From an uncultured Demequina sp. (GTDB taxonomy: Bacteria; Actinomycetota; Actinomycetes; Actinomycetales; Demequinaceae), in the NCBI GenBank assembly GCA_937925595.1, contig CALALQ010000461.1, positions 1 to 31,494 on the forward strand: 31,494 bases of DNA, written 5' to 3'. Position numbers and translations under genes: made by a program. Below are positions 15,841-22,313 of this stretch, one piece after another (the first letter of the stretch is position 1; every line of letters starts with the position of its first letter). The notes beneath the pieces are model-generated. The model was not told the origin of the DNA. It searched no databases and saw nothing but the letters and a program-made list of their open reading frames with translations.

Positions 15841-16179
15841 ATGCTCACCACCATCGCTGAGAACGTCACCGCACGCTTCTCCTTCACCGACCTCACCGGC
15901 GACATCAAGTACGACGCCGACCACCACGCGTTGTTCATGTCGTTCCCCGACGAGGGAGACGAGGTCATGTCCGTGAACCTCATCGGCTACGGCCTGGAGG
16001 CAAAGCCCGACACCGTCTTCATCAAGGACTGGTCCGAGCACACCGGCCTTGCCCGCTCGCTCGAAGCCGCCGGCGTCGTCGAGATCGTCCGTGCGCTCAA
16101 CGTCGGCCAGTGGCGCTCCCGCGCCTACGAAGTCCGTCCGCGTGTGGCCGCCGCCGCCCGCGAACTGGTGGCCGCCTGA
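15841..16179 (+). CDS. Hypothetical protein, 112 aa; paralogue of the next gene
   Basis: The ATG at 15841 follows AGGAAGGGG. The protein has a beta-rich first half (YDADHHALFMSFPDEGDE) and the segment VFIKDWSEHTGLARSLEAAG. The next gene has the matching VLLRNWTEHRGIGEQLAAQG at the same place, showing a tandem duplication. The short beta-beta-helix plan might be a dimerisation or DNA-mimic fold, but no family is recognised. Its stop overlaps the next start as TGATG. Confidence 0.85.
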   Translation: MLTTIAENVTARFSFTDLTGDIKYDADHHALFMSFPDEGDEVMSVNLIGYGLEAKPDTVFIKDWSEHTGLARSLEAAGVVEIVRALNVGQWRSRAYEVRPRVAAAARELVAA

Positions 16180-16508
16180 TGGCCGCCGCGATGCGCGAGC
16201 TGCGCAAGGGACTGGCCCTGCAGGTGGCGGGCAAGGAGATCACTGGCAACGTCGAGTACTACCCCGACGCCAAGTCGCTGGTCATCTTCCACAACGACGG
16301 CTGGGACGCGCTCCTGCTGACCGTGCCTCGTGACGAGGCCGGCGACGCGGCGGACGCACTCGATCCCGACCAGGTGCTGCTTCGCAACTGGACCGAGCAC
16401 CGAGGGATTGGCGAACAGCTCGCTGCCCAGGGGCTCCTGGAGCTGACCGGTGACGAAGTGAAAGTCGGGATGTTCCGGCTGCAGGCGCTCGTGGCGCGAG
16501 TCCTGTAG
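16179..16508 (+). CDS. Hypothetical protein, 109 aa; paralogue of the preceding gene
   Basis: The ATG at 16179 shares its first base with the preceding TGA. It shares the (Y)YPDAKSLVIFHND strand region and the W(S/T)EHxG(L/I) helix start with the preceding gene. Identity is moderate, so the duplication is not recent. Function unknown. The pair may act as a heterodimer because the genes are translationally coupled. Confidence 0.85.
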   Translation: MAAAMRELRKGLALQVAGKEITGNVEYYPDAKSLVIFHNDGWDALLLTVPRDEAGDAADALDPDQVLLRNWTEHRGIGEQLAAQGLLELTGDEVKVGMFRLQALVARVL

Positions 16509-16785
16509 CCGGGGCCTCGGCCCTTTGGCCCGAAAGGGGTGAAGGGAAGAACCAGGTCTTCGCACAGCGCAGACCGAGAACCGATTTGAGGGTGACACCC
16601 TCTGGCCCGCTCGACGAGCAGGCCCCAACAACTACATATCGCAGCACGAGCTGCACACACCGAGATCCCCAAGACGGCACAGCCGCCTCCGGGGGAAGAG
16701 GTGACAGAGGAACACAGGTCCTCGAACCCGATCCACGACTCAGGTCTCGACACAGGTCCAGGCCACTCAACAAGGAGAAAATCTC
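16509..16785 (+). other. Structured leader of the second ssb gene
   Basis: This 277-base gap contains several short stem-loops: GAAGA/TCTTC around 16547-16562, GAGGGT-GAC-ACCCTC near 16590-16606, a GCCCGCTC/GAGCAGGC stem with one mismatch just after it, and GCAGC-ACGA-GCTGC near 16641-16655. A direct repeat ACACAGGTCC lies at 16712-16721 and 16750-16759. It ends with a strong SD (AAGGAG) before 16786. It may be a regulatory leader. No known riboswitch was recognised. Confidence 0.4.
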
Positions 16786-17274
16786 ATGGCAAACCCGCTG
16801 AACTTCGGAGCACTCACCGGCCGCGTCGCGCAGGACATCAAGGAGTTCCCGAACGCCGACGGCAGCAAGGTGCTGCTCATCACCCTCGCGGTCGACAACA
16901 ACTTCGTCTCGGGTCCGGACCGCAAGGCCAAGACCCAGTTCATCCCCGTGCGTGCGTTCATCGCCAAGTCGGTCGACGGCCGCGGCTCCTGGGACCGCGT
17001 CGGCAAGGGTGACCTGATCTCGGTCGGCACCCGCATCGCCTGCGAGCCCTACACCAAGAACGGTGAGACGGTCTACCCCGACCCGACCATCGAGGTCGAC
17101 GGCTTCCCGCAGTTCCTCGAGTCCAAGACGGTCACCGAGGCCCGCCAGGCGCGTCACGCCGTGGCTGCGCCGGCCGCTCCGGTCGAGGAGACCCCCGAGC
17201 AGACGATCGCCCGCCTGCAGCAGCAGCTCGCCGACCAGGCCACTGAGACGAGCCCCTTCGCTCACGCTGCCTGA
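16786..17274 (+). CDS. ssb: Second SSB-like protein, without acidic C-terminal tip, 162 aa
   Basis: The ATG at 16786 follows AAGGAGAAAATCTC. The first 115 residues or so form an SSB OB-fold: LNFGALTGRVAQDIKEFPN, VLLITLAVDNNF, AKTQFIPVRAFIAK and VGKGDLISVGTRIACEPYT. After a helical linker (EQTIARLQQQLADQATE) the protein ends SPFAHAA, so the DDxPF-type tip of the other SSB is missing. It should bind single-stranded DNA but not recruit the usual SSB partners. Diverged SSBs of this kind are common on mobile elements and phages. The long structured leader suggests independent regulation. Confidence 0.93.
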   Translation: MANPLNFGALTGRVAQDIKEFPNADGSKVLLITLAVDNNFVSGPDRKAKTQFIPVRAFIAKSVDGRGSWDRVGKGDLISVGTRIACEPYTKNGETVYPDPTIEVDGFPQFLESKTVTEARQARHAVAAPAAPVEETPEQTIARLQQQLADQATETSPFAHAA

Positions 17275-17289
17275 TCGAGCGTCAAGACC

Positions 17290-17328
17290 AGTCCCGGTGG
17301 CACTGTTCAACCCAGTGTCACCGGGACT
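17290..17328 (+). terminator. Long hairpin after the second ssb
   Basis: AGTCCCGGTG (17290-17299) pairs with CACCGGGACT (17319-17328) and the stem continues inward through CACTG/CAGTG with one G-U pair. No U-tract follows, so it may be a stability element as much as a terminator. Confidence 0.65.
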
Positions 17329-17462
17329 CCCAAGGTCCACCCCCGGCATCACCAGTGCTCTGATCCTCCGCTGATCCTCCGCAGCGAGTCACGATCCAGA
17401 GCCCGCTCAACGGAGCACCACGCCACACCCGGGTCGACCTACCCAGCAACTCAACACCGAGA

Positions 17463-17491
17463 GAAGCCCCACCCCCAGCGGGTGGGGCTTC
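17463..17491 (+). terminator. Intrinsic terminator
   Basis: GAAGCCCCACCC (17463-17474) pairs with GGGTGGGGCTTC (17480-17491), followed by TTGTTT. It closes the transcript that includes the second ssb. Confidence 0.9.
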
Positions 17492-17542
17492 TTGTTTGCC
17501 GCGTGGCTACGGCCTCGCAACGTGAATCTCTCTTGCTGACGT

Positions 17543-17561
17543 GACACGGCAGAGCCGTGTC
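17543..17561 (+). other. AGA-loop hairpin, copy 1
   Basis: GACACGGC-AGA-GCCGTGTC forms an 8-base-pair stem upstream of the gene at 17617. A hairpin with the same loop, a closely similar inner stem and compensating changes in the outer stem lies at 20944-20962. Confidence 0.5.
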
Positions 17562-17616
17562 GGAAGAGCCAGTGACAGGAACAACCCCTGCTACCGCGAT
17601 CCGACAGGAGTCACCG

Positions 17617-17853
17617 ATGTTCACCATGCAGCCGCTTCAGAGCTGGGCATTCATCGCCGTCATCGTCGTCCTCGCGATCGGGATTCTGCTCATCGTCGCC
17701 GACGTCGAGACCCACCGCGCTCGCAAGACGACCCAGAACCCGACGTTCGCGCCCTCGGCGCCCATCCCCGCTACGCGCCAGCCGGCGCTTGCCACCGCAT
17801 CCGTCCAGGCGGCCCAGCCCGATCCCTACGACTGGGAGATCCAGGGCATCTGA
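17617..17853 (+). CDS. Small single-pass membrane protein, 78 aa
   Basis: The ATG at 17617 follows ACAGGAG. The N-terminus MFTMQPLQSW leads into a hydrophobic helix (FIAVIVVLAIGILLIVADV, about residues 11-30) and a Pro/Ala/Gln-rich cytoplasmic or extracellular tail ending YDWEIQGI. No family recognised. It starts an operon of small genes (17617-19378) each with good SD sequences. Confidence 0.82.
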   Translation: MFTMQPLQSWAFIAVIVVLAIGILLIVADVETHRARKTTQNPTFAPSAPIPATRQPALATASVQAAQPDPYDWEIQGI

Positions 17854-17884
17854 TCCGCATCGCTCACCACCGAAGGAGAACCCG

Positions 17885-18379
17885 ATGACCCTCGCCACCC
17901 GCACCGGATGGGGCACCCGCACGCTGCTCCCCCGCACCGGTCACTACGTCGTCCCGACGACCGGCCTGATCGCGTACCTGGCTAACCGGCTGCTCCATGA
18001 GCAGCGCAACCACGCACCCGAGAAGACGATCCAGTGGGGACTCGCGATGTTCGACGTCACGCCGGTCGCCGGAGGCGCCGCTCCCCGCGACATCGCATCC
18101 ATCGCCTCCACGGTCGCATCCCGCCTGAATGGCGTCGACCTCACGCTCCGCTCCGCGATCGCGGTGCTCAGCGACGTCCTCACCGCCGTCTACGGCCACC
18201 AGCTGCGCGTGACGGGCTGGCTGCCCGGGTTCCGCGTGGCCGAAGGCCGCTCGGTCCTCCGGCTGACCGGCAACCCCTGCCCCAGCTGCACCTCCAACCC
18301 GACCGGCTACGCCGTCGGAGATCCCACCCACACAGCCCGGTGCCTCAACAGCGAGGACTGCGGCTGGACGAGCGCCTGA
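17885..18379 (+). CDS. Hypothetical protein with C-terminal cysteine cluster, 164 aa
   Basis: The ATG at 17885 has AAGGAG nine bases upstream. The N-terminal 110 residues are mixed helix and strand (TGLIAYLANRLLHEQRNH, IASIASTVASRLNGVDLTLR). The C-terminus has four cysteines in a zinc-ribbon spacing: NPCPSCTSNP, then TARCLNSEDCGWTS. This suggests a zinc-binding tail fused to a helical domain. Function unknown. Confidence 0.85.
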   Translation: MTLATRTGWGTRTLLPRTGHYVVPTTGLIAYLANRLLHEQRNHAPEKTIQWGLAMFDVTPVAGGAAPRDIASIASTVASRLNGVDLTLRSAIAVLSDVLTAVYGHQLRVTGWLPGFRVAEGRSVLRLTGNPCPSCTSNPTGYAVGDPTHTARCLNSEDCGWTSA

Positions 18380-18425
18380 CGCTCACCTCACCCGTTCGCT
18401 CCGTACCACCCCAGGAGAAGAAGCC

Positions 18426-18551
18426 ATGCCCATCTGCCCCAACGACGCCGCCGAAATGGTCTCGACCGAAGTTCGTATCCGCGAAGGCCGCTCCGCCGGC
18501 CACGCACCGCACGGCAGCCGTTGCTGCCCCGAGTGCGGCTACACCGAGTAA
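18426..18551 (+). CDS. 41-residue zinc-ribbon-like mini-protein
   Basis: A short frame starts with ATG at 18426, preceded by AGGAGAAG, and ends TAA at 18551, ten bases before the next gene. It reads MPICPNDAAEMVSTEVRI, then a short Gly/His linker and a CCPECGYTE C-terminus. The single N-terminal Cys and the CPxC pair, with a nearby His, could bind zinc. Good SD, tight spacing and similarity in style to the next gene support it as real. Confidence 0.7.
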   Translation: MPICPNDAAEMVSTEVRIREGRSAGHAPHGSRCCPECGYTE

Positions 18552-18561
18552 GGAGCCTGCT

Positions 18562-18840
18562 GTGGCCAACTCGCACCTGCTGGAGGGCATCCGCTGCCCG
18601 AAGTGCCTCGAGACAGAGCGCTTCGCCATCCAGATGACCATCAATGTCTTCGTCGTCGACGACGGCCTCGACATCATGGCCGGCCAGCCCGCGGAAGACC
18701 ACTTCCCCGGTCGCGTCATCGACCCCGACGACGGCTTCTTCGACGAAGACCCGATCTCGTGCGCGAATCGCAACGGCTGCGGCTACACCGGCACGGTCGC
18801 CGAGTTCCGTGTCGAGCAGCCGGCGCTGATCGCAGCCTGA
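18562..18840 (+). CDS. Zinc-ribbon-like protein, 92 aa
   Basis: The start is GTG at 18562 with AAGGAG upstream. The protein has IRCPKCLETERFAIQ near the start, a hydrophobic strand INVFVVDDG, an acidic middle (DPDDGFFDEDP) and CANRNGCGYTG, making a C-x2-C...C-x5-C set typical of small zinc ribbons. Phage and plasmid genomes carry many such proteins, usually of unknown function. Confidence 0.85.
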   Translation: MANSHLLEGIRCPKCLETERFAIQMTINVFVVDDGLDIMAGQPAEDHFPGRVIDPDDGFFDEDPISCANRNGCGYTGTVAEFRVEQPALIAA

Positions 18841-18871
18841 CCCAGACCCGACCCTCGACACAAGGAGACCC

Positions 18872-19378
18872 GTGACCACCACCATCAGCATCGAGATCAC
18901 GGATGACGCTCACGTCCGCGTGAACGCACCCGTCCAGCCGCCCATCCGCCGCCACGTCCAAGTCCCCGGACACGACCGGAAGACGAACGACTGGTGGGAG
19001 ATCCAGCGCAACCCGTCCGCCAGCGTCCGCATGCTCATCGAGGACGAGATCGCCCGCTTCGGCATGGTCGATCGCGTGACCCGCTCGAAGTTCGGCACAG
19101 CGGCCGCCGTTGCCGCGGCGCCGCGACCGACCGCGGCGTCCGTACCGGCGAGCGTTCCTGCGCAGGTGCCCGCACCGCAGGCTCCGCAGGCCGTGCCCAC
19201 GACCTCGCAGTGGACTCCCCCGCTGATCGACCCGCGCGACGCCGAGATCGAGCGACTGACGGCCGAGGCCGAGCAGCTGCGCGCCGACAAGGCCCGTCTG
19301 GAAGCCCGGATGGGTCCTCTCAACGCATTCCTGGCAGAACTCGAGCGCGAGGAGACGCTCAAGCCGCAGACCACCTGA
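18872..19378 (+). CDS. ParR-like (ribbon-helix-helix type) DNA-binding protein with coiled coil, 168 aa
   Basis: The GTG at 18872 follows AAGGAG. Residues about 40-70 contain WWEIQRNPSASVRMLI and EDEIARFGMVD. This matches the ParR-like protein at 25022-25387 (WWDAQHDPALSVRLLV, RAEIERNGYAD) at about half of 27 positions. The W..Q..P.xSVR.LI...I...G..D pattern is typical of ParR/StbB-type centromere-binding proteins of Gram-positive plasmids. A Pro/Ala/Thr linker and a coiled coil (IERLTAEAEQLRADKARLEA) follow. No actin-like partner lies beside it. It may act as a second adaptor or a regulator of the same sites. Confidence 0.75.
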   Translation: MTTTISIEITDDAHVRVNAPVQPPIRRHVQVPGHDRKTNDWWEIQRNPSASVRMLIEDEIARFGMVDRVTRSKFGTAAAVAAAPRPTAASVPASVPAQVPAPQAPQAVPTTSQWTPPLIDPRDAEIERLTAEAEQLRADKARLEARMGPLNAFLAELEREETLKPQTT

Positions 19379-19390
19379 CCTAACGCCCTG

Positions 19391-19434
19391 ACCGGCGGCC
19401 CGAGGGGGACTACTCCCCTCCTCGGACCGCCGGT
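19391..19434 (+). terminator. Intrinsic terminator
   Basis: ACCGGCGG-C-CCGAGG (19391-19405) pairs with CCTCGG-A-CCGCCGGT (19420-19434), one internal mismatch, followed by TTTCGGCTTT. It ends the 17617-19378 operon. Confidence 0.88.
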
Positions 19435-19465
19435 TTCGGCTTTGGAAGAACCCGGAGGTTCACCC

Positions 19466-19654
19466 ATGAAGCTGTCCGACCTCTACGACGCCGACCGCCG
19501 CGTGCGCGACCCCGAAGCGCGACGCCTCGCCGGCGAGATGACGATCCCCCACCCGCTCAACAACGTCCGCTACGCGGACGGAATCAGCCCCTGTCGCCAC
19601 GCGAAGCGCCACCAGCGTTTCGAGCTCTGCCGCCAGGCCGTCCGCAAGGGTTGA
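19466..19654 (+). CDS. Small basic protein, 62 aa
   Basis: The ATG at 19466 follows GGAGG. The protein MKLSDLYDADRRVRDPEA is rich in Arg and Asp, with two cysteines near the C-terminus (ISPCRHAKRH, FELCRQAVRKG) flanked by His and basic residues, perhaps a small metal-binding site. It is isolated between a terminator and dyad site e. Family not recognised. Confidence 0.75.
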   Translation: MKLSDLYDADRRVRDPEARRLAGEMTIPHPLNNVRYADGISPCRHAKRHQRFELCRQAVRKG

Positions 19655-19683
19655 CTTTTCGCCGATTCCGCTCAGAAATGAGC
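19651..19683 (+). promoter_or_regulatory. Dyad motif, site e, with sigma-70-like promoter
   Basis: GCTCAGAAATGAGC (19670-19683) has perfect 5-base arms. TTGACT (19651-19656) lies 17 bases before AGAAAT (19674-19679), so here the dyad overlaps the -10 region of a possible sigma-70 promoter and could be a repressor site. The dyad is again followed by AAAAAACGA and TACAGG, but that would put the start of transcription almost at the start codon. Confidence 0.5.
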
Positions 19684-19707
19684 AAAAAACGATACAGGAG
19701 GTGCACA

Positions 19708-20172
19708 ATGGTCTGGATAGCGAGATGGAGACGCGCCGTGACCGGTACACCGATCTACTACGAGGCCCAGACCAACTGGTCTCCCGCCGACTTCTACGCG
19801 CTCTGGCGCTACATGGATCGGCTCTTCCAGTACATCGGTCCCACGAAGTCCCTCCAAGCCGCCCTCGATCATCCGGAGTCGCTCTCCGAGCGCGACAAGA
19901 CGCGCGTGGCTCGCGTCGCCGCGCTTCAAGCCAAGCGCACCGGAAAGCGTGACGACGAGCTGGCATCCCTCGACCTCAGCCGCATGTCCGAGGACACCCG
20001 CTACCTGATGAAGCACATGCTCATCCAGTCCGAACGCCTCGAGCTGGCGGTCGAACGGTTCCCGAACCTGCGCGGTCTGCTCGACGTCGGCGAGCTGGGC
20101 CACGACCTCTACCTCGACGCGCACCCGCGCGGGACGTACGAGTACTTCACCAAGGTCGGCATCCACCTCTAG
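19708..20172 (+). CDS. Hypothetical protein, 154 aa, paired with nucleotidyltransferase-like gene
   Basis: The ATG at 19708 has a near-perfect SD (AGGAGG). The protein starts MVWIARWRRAVTG, then has an aromatic region (FYALWRYMDRLFQYIG) and two helical parts (RDKTRVARVAALQAKR, EDTRYLMKHMLIQSERLELAVE). No membrane helix or known motif is seen. It is followed after 19 bases by the nucleotidyltransferase-like gene, so the two probably form a functional pair under dyad site e. It does not look like the winged-helix AbiEi antitoxin. Confidence 0.85.
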   Translation: MVWIARWRRAVTGTPIYYEAQTNWSPADFYALWRYMDRLFQYIGPTKSLQAALDHPESLSERDKTRVARVAALQAKRTGKRDDELASLDLSRMSEDTRYLMKHMLIQSERLELAVERFPNLRGLLDVGELGHDLYLDAHPRGTYEYFTKVGIHL

Positions 20173-20191
20173 TCCCTCGGAAGGCACGACC

Positions 20192-20884
20192 TTGAGCACC
20201 ACAGGCAACCGCAAGACCGCACACGAGCTGGATGACGCCCTGCGCCTGCTGGATCACGAGCTCAACGGCCTCCAGCTGAACGAACCCGTCCAGATCCGCG
20301 CCATCGGCGGCTACGCACTGCTCAAGCATGGCGTCCGCCGCGCGGAAGAGGCGTACACCGTCGACATCGACACGGTCACCGCTGACTACAGCGCTGCCGT
20401 GATCGCCGCGATCGAGCGCGTCGCCGAGAAGGCGGGCCTGGACCCGGACTGGCTGAACAACTACAACCTCATGGGTGACCCCGAGGACGTCGAGCAGATG
20501 CTCGATGCCGAGTGGCTCCCCCAGCCGATGGACCTGCGCAACATCGCGGTGTCGATCGCGTCTGTGCCCACCCTCACGCGCGCCAAGATCATCGCCGCCG
20601 ACACTGCCGCCCTCTCCGGTCGCCAGCGTGACGCGAGCGACCTCGAGGACCTGCTGGAGCATCAGGGGATCAAGAGCCTCAGCGACTTCCAGCGGCTCTA
20701 CCCGGACCCGTATGACGAGTACCCCGACGCCCAGGCCCTCGTTCGTCGCCACCTCGGCATCGCCGGCGCACCCAAGGCCAAAGACCGCTTCCCCGAGCTG
20801 AACGACGTCTCTCTCGATGGTCTGGACGAGGACTGGGCCGACCTCGACTCCGTCCTCGTCGACCACGACTTCGAGCGCTGGTAA
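20192..20884 (+). CDS. Nucleotidyltransferase-like protein (AbiEii/DUF6036-like), 230 aa
   Basis: The start is TTG at 20192 with GGAAGG upstream; no other start fits. Near residue 35 the motif AIGGYALLKHGVRRAEEAY followed by TVDIDTVT resembles the GG-x-A...HG.R.T.DID signature of minimal nucleotidyltransferases of the AbiEii and DUF6036 type. In these the D-x-D aspartates bind metal. The rest is helical and acidic, with a C-terminal run of Asp (LDEDWADLDSVLVDHDF). Such proteins occur as toxins or orphan enzymes on mobile elements. The partner would be the 154-residue protein upstream. Function is inferred from the motif only. Confidence 0.7.
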   Translation: MSTTGNRKTAHELDDALRLLDHELNGLQLNEPVQIRAIGGYALLKHGVRRAEEAYTVDIDTVTADYSAAVIAAIERVAEKAGLDPDWLNNYNLMGDPEDVEQMLDAEWLPQPMDLRNIAVSIASVPTLTRAKIIAADTAALSGRQRDASDLEDLLEHQGIKSLSDFQRLYPDPYDEYPDAQALVRRHLGIAGAPKAKDRFPELNDVSLDGLDEDWADLDSVLVDHDFERW

Positions 20885-20895
20885 CGGCCGCAGTG

Positions 20896-21127
20896 CTTCT
20901 CGCCCTGTGACCTGACTCAGGGATAGAAGGTCCACGGAGTGCTTTCATGGCAGAGCCATGAACGGGTGTGGTGCTGACGCTGTAGTTCAACCGATCCCAT
21001 CAGCCCGAGGACATCCCACCTCGCCCTGATCGCGTCGGCCCGTCGAGCCGCCCCCTGTGCAGGAGGACGACCGAGAAGAACGCCAGTTCGGGTCTGGAGA
21101 TGGAGTGCAAAGCTCCCCGCGTTATCC
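20896..21127 (+). ncRNA. Candidate structured RNA followed by terminator
   Basis: The intergenic region 20885-21213 has no supported gene but is full of successive stems: CTTCT..CCCTG with CAGGG..AGAAG (20896-20929, a 2x2 internal loop), TTCATGGC-AGA-GCCATGAA (20944-20962) inside a CCAC/GTGG stem, GCTGA/TCAGC (20973-20977 with 21000-21004), and CGAGG/CCTCG (21006-21010 with 21019-21023). A 14-base-pair terminator follows at 21134. The arrangement suits either an independent small RNA of about 270 bases or a regulated leader of the gene at 21214. It matches no RNA family I know. Confidence 0.4.
20944..20962 (+). other. AGA-loop hairpin, copy 2
   Basis: TTCATGGC-AGA-GCCATGAA has the same loop and inner GGC/GCC pairs as the hairpin at 17543-17561. 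Three stem positions differ with compensating changes on the other arm. Confidence 0.5.
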
Positions 21128-21133
21128 CCCTAC

Positions 21134-21166
21134 GGAAACCCCGCAGCCAAGCGCTGCGGGGTTTCC
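21134..21166 (+). terminator. Intrinsic terminator upstream of a gene
   Basis: GGAAACCCCGCAGC (21134-21147) pairs with GCTGCGGGGTTTCC (21153-21166), loop CAAGC, followed by TTCTTCC. It ends the candidate RNA or attenuates the following operon. Confidence 0.9.
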
Positions 21167-21213
21167 TTCTTCCAGCCCGGTCACTCACCCGAATCACCCG
21201 ACCCAGGAGATCT

Positions 21214-21492
21214 ATGCACGACACCAACTCCGGCGAACGCTTCGCCACATCGCCCGGCCGCGCCTTCTACGGCCACCGCCTCACCGGCCAGCGCGCCCAG
21301 GGTGCCGCGACCGGTCGCATCCTCGTGCACGGCCGCTCGAACAAGGCCGACCGACAGCACGTCGCAGATGACATGGCGACCATCACCGAGACCGCCACAG
21401 TCGGCACTCTCACCGAGGGAGACATGGGGCGCTACTACCCCGTGACGTTCACCGTCACCCACCGCATCACCCCGATCAAGGAGGCTCGATGA
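21214..21492 (+). CDS. Hypothetical protein, 92 aa
   Basis: The ATG at 21214 follows CAGGAG. The protein has a basic, Gly/Arg-rich N-terminal half (SGERFATSPGRAFYGHRLTG) and a beta-strand C-terminal half (YYPVTFTVTHRITPIKEAR). No family recognised. It overlaps the next start as ATGA and is the first of a three-gene operon downstream of the candidate RNA. Confidence 0.8.
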   Translation: MHDTNSGERFATSPGRAFYGHRLTGQRAQGAATGRILVHGRSNKADRQHVADDMATITETATVGTLTEGDMGRYYPVTFTVTHRITPIKEAR

Positions 21493-21833
21493 CCCAGCAC
21501 ACCCCCGAGCAGATCGCCGACAAGCGCCTCGTCCAGAACGGAGCCACCTGGACCCTGCACCTGGGCGACAAGACCGTCTACAACATCTCCGACGAGCACG
21601 CCGAGACCATCCGTCTGGCGATGATCGCCGCCGTCGAGACCGACCGGTTCGCGAACGAAGCGGACTTCGAGAACCCGCTCGCGCGGGCGACCCACGAAGC
21701 ACTTGAGGACCGTGGCTCGGACGCGGCCGTTCGTACAGCCGCATGGGTGCGCGAGAACGAGGGCGACCTGTTCTGGTCGCACGCCGGCCCGTTCCTCGAC
21801 GAGCTCGAAGAGCAGGAAGGTGCGGAGCGATGA
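21489..21833 (+). CDS. Acidic hypothetical protein, 114 aa
   Basis: The ATG at 21489 overlaps the previous stop. The protein starts MTQHTPEQIADKRLVQNG, has a strand-rich section WTLHLGDKTVYNISDEHA, then helices and a strongly acidic C-terminus (FLDELEEQEGAER). The next protein starts with a similar TPEQLTQEIVDEL segment. No family recognised. Confidence 0.82.
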   Translation: MTQHTPEQIADKRLVQNGATWTLHLGDKTVYNISDEHAETIRLAMIAAVETDRFANEADFENPLARATHEALEDRGSDAAVRTAAWVRENEGDLFWSHAGPFLDELEEQEGAER

Positions 21834-22252
21834 CCGTCAAGACGCCTGAGCAGCTCACGCAGGAGATCGTCGACGAGCTCGACCTCGGCGGTGACCTCAC
21901 CGAGGGGGCGCCGAAGACCGCGTACGACCTCACGCAGGCGCTCCAGTCCGGTTGGATCGACGGTGAGACGGTGTTCAACCTGATCACCTCTGCGATCCAG
22001 GCCGACCGCACTCAGCGGTCTCGTCCGCTGGTGGTGCTCTCCGGTGGGGAGCTGAACGAAGGCGAGCACGTCGACGTCCTCGACCTCGGCTTCATGGACT
22101 ACAGCCACCAGAGCGAGTACGAGCAGGACGACATCGACACCATGGTCGACCAGCTCCGTGACGGCGGCTTCGCCGACACCGCGGACAGGCTCACCCGCTG
22201 GTGGGCCGAACGTCCCACCGCCGAAGACGACGTCGAGGATCTCGACGACTGA
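21830..22252 (+). CDS. Very acidic hypothetical protein, 140 aa
   Basis: The ATG at 21830 overlaps the preceding stop as ATGA. The protein is strongly acidic throughout (EYEQDDIDTMVDQLRDGG, AEDDVEDLDD at the end), which could mimic nucleic acid or bind a basic partner, but that is only a possibility. Helical segments dominate (EQLTQEIVDELDLGG). It is the last gene of the operon, followed by a terminator shared with the sortase operon. Confidence 0.82.
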   Translation: MTVKTPEQLTQEIVDELDLGGDLTEGAPKTAYDLTQALQSGWIDGETVFNLITSAIQADRTQRSRPLVVLSGGELNEGEHVDVLDLGFMDYSHQSEYEQDDIDTMVDQLRDGGFADTADRLTRWWAERPTAEDDVEDLDD

Positions 22253-22258
22253 CACAAG

Positions 22259-22293
22259 AGAACCCCGCAGCCCTTCTGGGTCTGCGGGGTTCT
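22259..22293. terminator. Bidirectional intrinsic terminator
   Basis: AGAACCCCGCAG (22259-22270) pairs with CTGCGGGGTTCT (22282-22293), followed by TCTTTT on the plus strand. It separates convergent operons. Confidence 0.9.
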
Positions 22294-22313
22294 TCTTTTC
22301 GCCGGCTACACCG

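Larger units (their letters stand above)
17275..17616 (+). other. Intergenic region after the second ssb
   Basis: The 342 bases hold two terminator-like hairpins (17290-17328, 17463-17491) and a small AGA-loop hairpin (17543-17561). I see no supported gene between them; a GTG-initiated extension of the next gene from 17557 lacks SD support. Confidence 0.6.

Noticed and set aside
19691..19698. TACAGG as -10 element of site e
   Set aside because: It overlaps the strong Shine-Dalgarno sequence and would start transcription nearly at the start codon. The TTGACT/AGAAAT pair upstream fits better.
20971..21004. tRNA-like D-arm sequence (TGTAGTTCAACCGAT)
   Set aside because: No acceptor stem, anticodon stem or TTC loop could be placed around it, so it is not a tRNA gene.
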